64,000 nt of DNA. It comes from Aphrophora alni. Its lineage: Eukaryota; Arthropoda; Insecta; Hemiptera; Aphrophoridae. The translations under genes and the position numbers were made by a program. The stretch spans positions 102,217,762 to 102,281,761 of the forward strand of contig OY740769.1 in assembly GCA_963513935.1 (NCBI GenBank), read 5' to 3'. Of the stretch, positions 57,822 through 64,000 are shown one piece after another (the stretch's first letter is position 1; every line of letters begins with the position of its first letter). The notes under the pieces were generated by a model. That model was given only the letters and a program-made list of their open reading frames with translations. It searched no databases and had not been told where the DNA came from.

Positions 57822-58330
57822 CAGAACGTAAAATACAATAATGAGTACTAAAGTTCATTTAAGAATTTTCATAATATAACTTGTTTAAATGTGTTTTTCT
57901 TTTTATATGTCTACGTTTGGTAAGTTGCTTGTTTCACTTATTAACTTCCCAAATTAGATTAAAATGTTTGGTTTTTGATATATACAAAATTTCATGCGAT
58001 CATTCTATTTTGAATACGTGAAAATTTAAATACTAATATTTTGTATTATTTATTTACATTATTCTTAACTGTAAAATTCACATTATTTAAAATATAAATT
58101 TTGTAATTAGATTAAACTTAACAGGTGAAGATCGGGCCTTTATAATAGCCAAGGTTTTAGTAGGTAATTCTACCCAGGGTTATTGCGGTCTCATGATTCC
58201 TCCAGAAGGCTATGACACTACTACAGGAGCAAATAATATAGTAGTTGTTAAGTATAATCATAATGAATTTCTTCCTAAATATGTTGTGTATTATAAAAAT
58301 TGCAATATAAGACAAAGTAAATATTACTAA
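54531..58330 (+). CDS. PARP-type ADP-ribosyltransferase domain protein (three exons)
   Basis: Exons are 54531-55088, 56902-57157 and 58125-58330. The donors are GTAAGT at 55089 and 57158, the acceptors TTTTCTCAG and TTAACAG, and the phases (0, then 1) join into 339 residues. Residues 1-186 are acidic with degenerate repeats of about 34 residues. Residues about 195-328 are a PARP catalytic fold: LFHST with H225, DWKRSF at 241-246, GSGVSFA at 251-257, DADYA, FIIAKVLVGNSTQG, a YDTT turn at 301-304, and LPKYVVYY at the end. The closest resemblance is to PARP7/11/12-type mono-ADP-ribosyltransferases, which modify proteins with single ADP-ribose from NAD+. The usual Tyr of the H-Y-x triad (GxYFA) is Ser255 here, so activity is doubtful or altered. 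Exon 1 starts exactly at ATG after a splice acceptor, so coding exons further upstream (for example WWE or zinc finger) cannot be excluded. Confidence 0.85.
55089..56901 (+). other. Intron 1 of the PARP-like gene
   Basis: It runs GTAAGT to TTTTCTCAG, 1813 bp, phase 0. The AT-rich interior has no recognised element. Short ORFs at 55361-55543 and 56565-56789 lie in it and have no domain. Confidence 0.8.
57158..58124 (+). other. Intron 2 of the PARP-like gene
   Basis: It runs GTAAGT to CTTAACAG, 967 bp, phase 1, splitting a glycine codon. It contains an AT microsatellite of roughly 40 bp at about 57773-57811. Confidence 0.85.
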
Positions 58331-58425
58331 TGCCCAGTTTTGTTTGAAGATTGACTTTTAATTTTAAAAAATTGATTTTATAATTTCTCACATCTTGTAT
58401 ATTGGAGTAAATTTTTAAGACATTC

Positions 58426-58431
58426 AATAAA
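58426..58431 (+). terminator. Proximal poly(A) signal of the PARP-like gene
   Basis: An AATAAA lies about 95 bp after the stop codon. It could give a short 3' UTR. Confidence 0.5.
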
Positions 58432-58986
58432 TTGTTTAGATATCTTTAAAATGACTATTGCACATGTTTAGTTCAATTAGCAAAAATATTAAGACATTCT
58501 GATATATATTTAAAAATATTTAAAACATATTGCAAGCTTTTTTAATGGATTTAAATTTTCCAAATATTTGTAAATTTTTTCAGGGCATGGTTTAGGCAGT
58601 ACCTATTTTCTACACATTATAATTTATGTTAAACTGATTGTTATAAGTTAGATATTATATTTGTAATAAGTTTTTCTCTTTTATAGTTAATTTCTAATCA
58701 TGTTTATAAATGTATGTTTTAATGGAAGTATTTGCAGGTTTAAAATATGCATTAGAAATTTTGTATTTATAATATATTTTTTAGTATTGATTATTGTTAT
58801 TATATTTGTTAGATTTAATTGTATCTTAAAATAAAAATTACTATAATTATTTCTTAATGTAACTGTTAGTTCCTAAATAAGTGAGATAAAATTAATTATT
58901 TTAGAGTAAATTAGTATTATGGAGTCACAGAATAGTTGTGACTTATACAAATATTAATTTGTAATTAACATTGTACATTATTTAAA

Positions 58987-58992
58987 AATAAA
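58987..58992 (+). terminator. Distal poly(A) signal of the PARP-like gene
   Basis: An AATAAA lies about 660 bp after the stop, with GT-containing sequence shortly downstream. It would give a long AT-rich 3' UTR. Confidence 0.5.
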
Positions 58993-61900
58993 GTTTATAT
59001 TAACAACAAAATTTTGAAATGGATGTCCTAATATTTTAATTATAATCTTTATCTTGTTATTTATGTTTTTTTCAACTGAAGGTGTGGAAGGTGAAAAGTG
59101 CAAGAAAACTTTGTTAAGGTGATGATGACTGTGGTGTTTACCATTTAAAATATTTATTAATAATCAGTCCACCCCCCCTCCCCGTTTTGTTCTAAGACAA
59201 ATATTCGCTAATATAATATATAAAAAAATTCTAAACATTCATAGTTAAAAAAAATATTGTAACCATCATGTTGCAGTTTCCTCTAATAAAGAAAAACATT
59301 CCCTATTTCATCATTTCACTATAAACAAGAAGACCATCTTACCAAGTTATAAACACAACGCCACATGATATATCACTATTATTGTTCGTAGTCTAGAGCT
59401 GTCTCTTATCAACAGCTCGTTATCACCATGTGGCACATCTAAATATTTATGTCCTTCTATCCCAGGATATAGAATCATCACCTTCTCCCTCCAGTTTTCA
59501 TGCCTGCAGTCTAAAAGCTCTTTCAAATCAACAGGCTCTCTTCCTTACTTTTATCTTTTCAATCGAGGATTGTCACACTGCTGGAGTACATCTCTATGAG
59601 AATTTTCGTTTCTGTCAGTTTCACTTGTATTAAAGGTATTATTGTTTATGTATATTTTAATAATTATTGTAACATTATGCATTGTAGTTTTATATATTTT
59701 TAACAGTATTACTTCTAAATATGTATTACAAATAAGAAACATGTGTTTGAACCAAATTGTTGGTTATGTTTGGTTTATATGTTTAACAAAGTTTCACACT
59801 TAAAGGTGTAGGATAAACAGAATAACTTCCTGTGAAGGACAAGCATATTGTATTGATAAATATAAGTCGAAAAGTTTATCTAACATATGGTTAATGATTA
59901 GCTTCAGAGCGAATTCACATACTTTTATTTTTAATTCAAATTTCTAAATTAGTTCTTTGTAACTATAAAATTACAGGATGAGTGTTTTTATTTTATTCCA
60001 GCCTTGAACAAAAAAACATGTAATTTATATGGTGATAGCCCAGCTAAATATACCCATAGTCATATTTCAAACTTTGATCAATATGCAACTTGATTTAAAG
60101 TACAATAATAAAATAGTCTACAATAAATTGGTTAACAGAGATTAAACAAAACCCAAGTTAATTACAAATACACCGTAAAAATATAATATATATTTTTAAA
60201 TATCTTCACTCCATGAAAACTTTACTGCACTGAGTGAAATAAAATTTTTGAATGTAACACAAGGCTGCTAAACTCTTATTGAAATGTTTTTTAAATAAAT
60301 TTCTTAAAGTATATATACAGTCTTGTCTAGGAAGTTTGTCTATTTTACTCTTAAGCGAAATTAAAACGTTGATCTATTTTCAATAGAAAAGAGTAAAATT
60401 GATATATTTATTTTTGGTGTAAGTGTGTTGTCCCCTGCCTGTATAATGTGCTGCCTCCCCCCCCCACCCATCTGATTTCTCAACCTTGAGAAAGATAAGG
60501 TTCTCCCCCAGCATATTCTTTGTTTTCTCCAGTTCCTTCCTAAAAGGAAGTGATGCAATATGTTTTTTTTCTTTACATCTTTTACATCTAAACTACCAAT
60601 TTCTCCCAAATAAATTAATATAGCCTATTGGAGAATAAATAAAAAAATATTTATATTGTTCAATATGAAGTTTACATTAATGTTCACCATTTTTTACAGA
60701 TAAACAGATTCTTGCCTTTCAGCCCAATATCTTTTTCAGATTTTGTTTTATTTAAAACTAAGTAAAATTTTGAATGAATAATAATTTTTAAAATATGAAG
60801 CAGCATTTAAAACGCCTTTATTTATTCTAATTTATTTATTTTTTATATAGTTTCGTACTTTCAAAATTGAATATCTTAAAATTGTGTGATAGTTTCAATT
60901 GCATTTATATAATTCGCGACAGTTTTATAATTTGGATAAATTCAAAAGGACAAACAATTTAAAATGAAATGTTATAACAATGTAATAGGAATGAAGATGG
61001 GATTATAAAAAAGTGGTGTTTGTACCAATAAAGAACATTTTCTAGAAATACAAAAGGAAAAGTTTAAAGTCATAAGTTTAAGTATCGGTTTTTACTTTCT
61101 TTCGTCTTTCCCGATCAGGTCTCTCTTGACCAACTCTTGTTCTCTTCCGATCTTGACCCCTTGTATGTACATTGTACATATATGTAATTCCATATTTATA
61201 TTATAAGTAAATTTTTCATTTTTAGTTTGTTATTCTTCTAAGGTAAGGTAGTGTCATTGTTCATTAACTAATGGTTGTTTTATTATTTTGTTATTATTGT
61301 TTATAATAATTGTTACAGTTAAAAGTTGGTTAATATTGACACTATATGTTAATAATTTAAGAGATGACACTGACATACATTTCTATAAATGTTCTGAAAA
61401 AATTATATTTATTAATATAACCCTGACAGGCTAAATGTCTACGAAACATTTCCCTCATAAGTTGGTGTAGCATTTATTAAATTACCATAAGTTATTAAAT
61501 TTTATTAGATTGCAAAATAAAATAGCACATCATTAATAAAACAATAGGTACAATATTAGGGGGAGGGGGGGATGGAGTATTTTTGGTTTAACATTTATTG
61601 CTTTAAAATGTGTTATTTATTTAAAAATTTTCAATAAATTAAAATATTATAACCATTACATAATTAGCCACATCTTTTCTTACACGGGAGTTAAAATTAT
61701 TTTTGTAACATGTGGACCAAGTAAATATATTTTTTATATTGCTGATTTATTTGTTAATTGCTACTATTTAAAGTGTTTGTTTCCAGACAAAATTAAAACC
61801 GCAAAGTTATCTTCGTTGCTTTACTCATATTAAAAACTGCAGTAACCAGAACTCGATCATTTTTGTTATTCAAGTGCCGCTCCCCCCCCCCCCCCCAACC

Positions 61901-64000
61901 AACCTGTTTCTCTCTCTCAACTGTCTTATCCAGTCTTTCGTGAGTATTTATCAGAGATCTTACACAAATGTTTCAGTGGAATATTAGAATTGGTTGATAC
62001 AAGTAAATAATGAAGACTCATCAAAAAGAAAGTATAATAAGTTTTAGTGGAGATTCTCAGTCTTGTTCAGTTCAATACACTGAAGTTTCTGCAAATTATA
62101 AGAATAATTTTTGTAAAGCATAAAAATTTCTCATATATATATATTACTACTTAACTTATCTGTTATAAATAGATTTTTTTTAAAAAATTTGTAACTAATC
62201 GAAAATTTCTGCTAACTGCAAAGGTTTATTCCCTTTCAGGTCAGTACTCCTACTAGAAAAATCGACATTTTGCTTATTTTTTTGTTTACTTTAGAAATTG
62301 GCCGTATAAAGAAGTATGAAAATATAATTTTCAAAATCGTGGTTTTCAGGAGTTCTGCTGTGAACAAAGTATGTTTTTAACATTGATAGTGCCTATTTTT
62401 TAACATGAAAAGGAAAATGTAGGTTAATTCTCTAAAACAATCGTGTTTTGGCAATTTATGATTGACCAAGTATTTTCCGATTTATCACTTTTAAATCTCT
62501 GAAAGCACTTGGACTTTTTTTTCAATCCACATGCGGCTGATTTTTAATGTGAGAAAAACGTATTTTCCCATCTCTATAAGGTCCCGCACCTACCCCAAAA
62601 AATACCCCCGCAGTTTTCGAGCAATTGGTCATTAAAATTACAAAAAAATCTTTTAACAGCATATTAATTGTTGACTTGGAATAGGGTCAATTGAGGTTTT
62701 AAATATTTAAAAAGAATATATATACTTAATATAATTTAAAATGTGCATGCCGTTCAATTATTTTTCAGATTCGTATTTTTTGCTTAGCGAAAAATCCGTA
62801 AAATTCCCATAAAAAAAAAATCATTCATAGAATAATATAACAAAACAAATTGTAGATAATTTTACGTACAGAGTTATCAAGAAAATACAAATTTGACCTC
62901 CATTATTTAGGTCTTTGCGAAATTTTACTGTGCGGCAGTTTCATTTTTAATCCCTTTTACCCCGTTCTATCTATTGCGACTCAAGATAGACTCCATTAAA
63001 AAAACCCCTGTTGTTTATTACCCTATTACGTTGGTAATAAATAATACTCAGCCAAAAATTAAAAAATAAATCGCTAAACTTTGAGACGGACTAACGATAT
63101 GTTATCATTATTCTAATTTCAATAAATTCGAATTTATAACGAATTACATAATTCTATCAACTTACTAAATAAGTAATCTAATATATAAAAAACGAAAATG
63201 GAAAAAAAATAAAAATTGTTTTTACCTGAAAATTTTCCCATTGTTATCTATTAATAAGCCTAATACTACTGCATGTGGGAGATAGGTGACATTATACCGG
63301 AAACAAGGCTACATTAATAGATCTAACCATCTTTTCGTTGTTTGTTCCTGCAATGAATAAAAATCTTTATTATATTTACATATTTTCAGAGCTCTAAAAG
63401 ATGATTAAAATAGAGAGTTATTCGCGGCCTGTGCATCCTTTGACACGTGTAAATCATATTAGTACGACAATGCAATGAAATATTATCGTTTTATTATAAT
63501 TTATAAATAATATAAAATTATGATTTCTGATATATTATACTTTCCAAAGTTAAAACAGAAACAGTTGTGTATACACCCCCCCCACCTCTCTAATAGTTAC
63601 ACTCATTTCCAACTCGAAAGTAACACTTGGAATAAAAAAAAGAAGATTATTAGTGTCGTTGCACATTAATTAATTGCTTTTTTATAAAAAATGTATACCA
63701 TAGATTATTATAGTCTATACATAAGCAAAATAATATACTGATTTTAAACACTATCCTTATCACAAGGTTTCAATTTTGTAAACATAAAAACCTTTTGTAA
63801 TCTGTAACAAAAATAATCAAAATGGTATTTAAACTAAAAATTATATTGTAAGATTTGTAAGTACACACTTTTGATTTATTTAGTTTTTCCTTAGCATAAA
63901 TAATTTACTGCACACAACAATCCTCCTAATACAATTTGTTCCTGTCAATTCATCATTTATAGAAGACAATAATCGATAACTTATATATATACCAACTGCT
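58993..64000. other. Intergenic DNA right of the PARP-like gene
   Basis: No gene was recognised. A reverse-oriented family B fragment lies at about 61090-61160 (CAGGTCTCTCTTGACCAACT, CTTGTTCTCTTCCGA). C-rich tracts are at about 59168, 60457, 61880 and 63575, and a G-rich one at 61560. Short ORFs at 59430-59633 and 60361-60609 have no domain and run through low-complexity sequence. Confidence 0.4.

Overview
The window is AT-rich, intron-bearing animal DNA, most likely from an insect. Three things point that way: interstitial runs of TTAGG/CCTAA (the ancestral arthropod telomere motif), retroelement families common in arthropods, and a spliced gene with short GT-AG introns. A hemipteran would fit, but nothing visible proves the order. 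There are no rRNA, tRNA, operon or bacterial features.

Only one plausible host gene is visible. It is a three-exon, plus-strand gene at 54531-58330 that encodes a PARP-type ADP-ribosyltransferase domain behind an acidic, internally repetitive N-terminus. Its splice sites, phases and two poly(A) signals can be read directly.

The other intelligible coding sequence belongs to transposable elements. A Ty3/gypsy-type LTR retrotransposon (43108-50437) has 1612-bp LTRs that look identical. Its gag and pol lie in one frame separated by a single TGA, and the element has lost everything after the integrase zinc finger. Its primer-binding region is repeated three times across the LTR edge. Penelope-like elements (PLEs) with GIY-YIG endonuclease sequence occur at 444-665, at 9083-10176 (a young copy with a 12-bp target duplication and a 52-bp inverted repeat), and as a head-to-head pair near 52.3-53.8 kb. 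Several PLE-like 3' tails are scattered elsewhere. A decayed DNA transposon lies at 13320-14440 and a LINE reverse-transcriptase remnant at 38.26-38.64 kb.

The rest is repeat-rich intergenic DNA. From left to right it holds a 32-bp satellite (1.5-2.9 kb), a roughly 100-bp tandem array (12.4-12.8 kb), a 279-bp tandem repeat with an iterated 11-mer (14.7-15.4 kb), minisatellites at 18.8, 21.2 and 29.6 kb, a GC-rich 1.2-kb block inserted into an interspersed repeat (31.3-32.5 kb), a 74-nt fold-back (37.9 kb), and long C, CT, TA and T tracts. At least three unnamed interspersed families recur and are called A, B and C below. The layout looks like a gene-poor, transposon-rich segment flanking one PARP-like gene.
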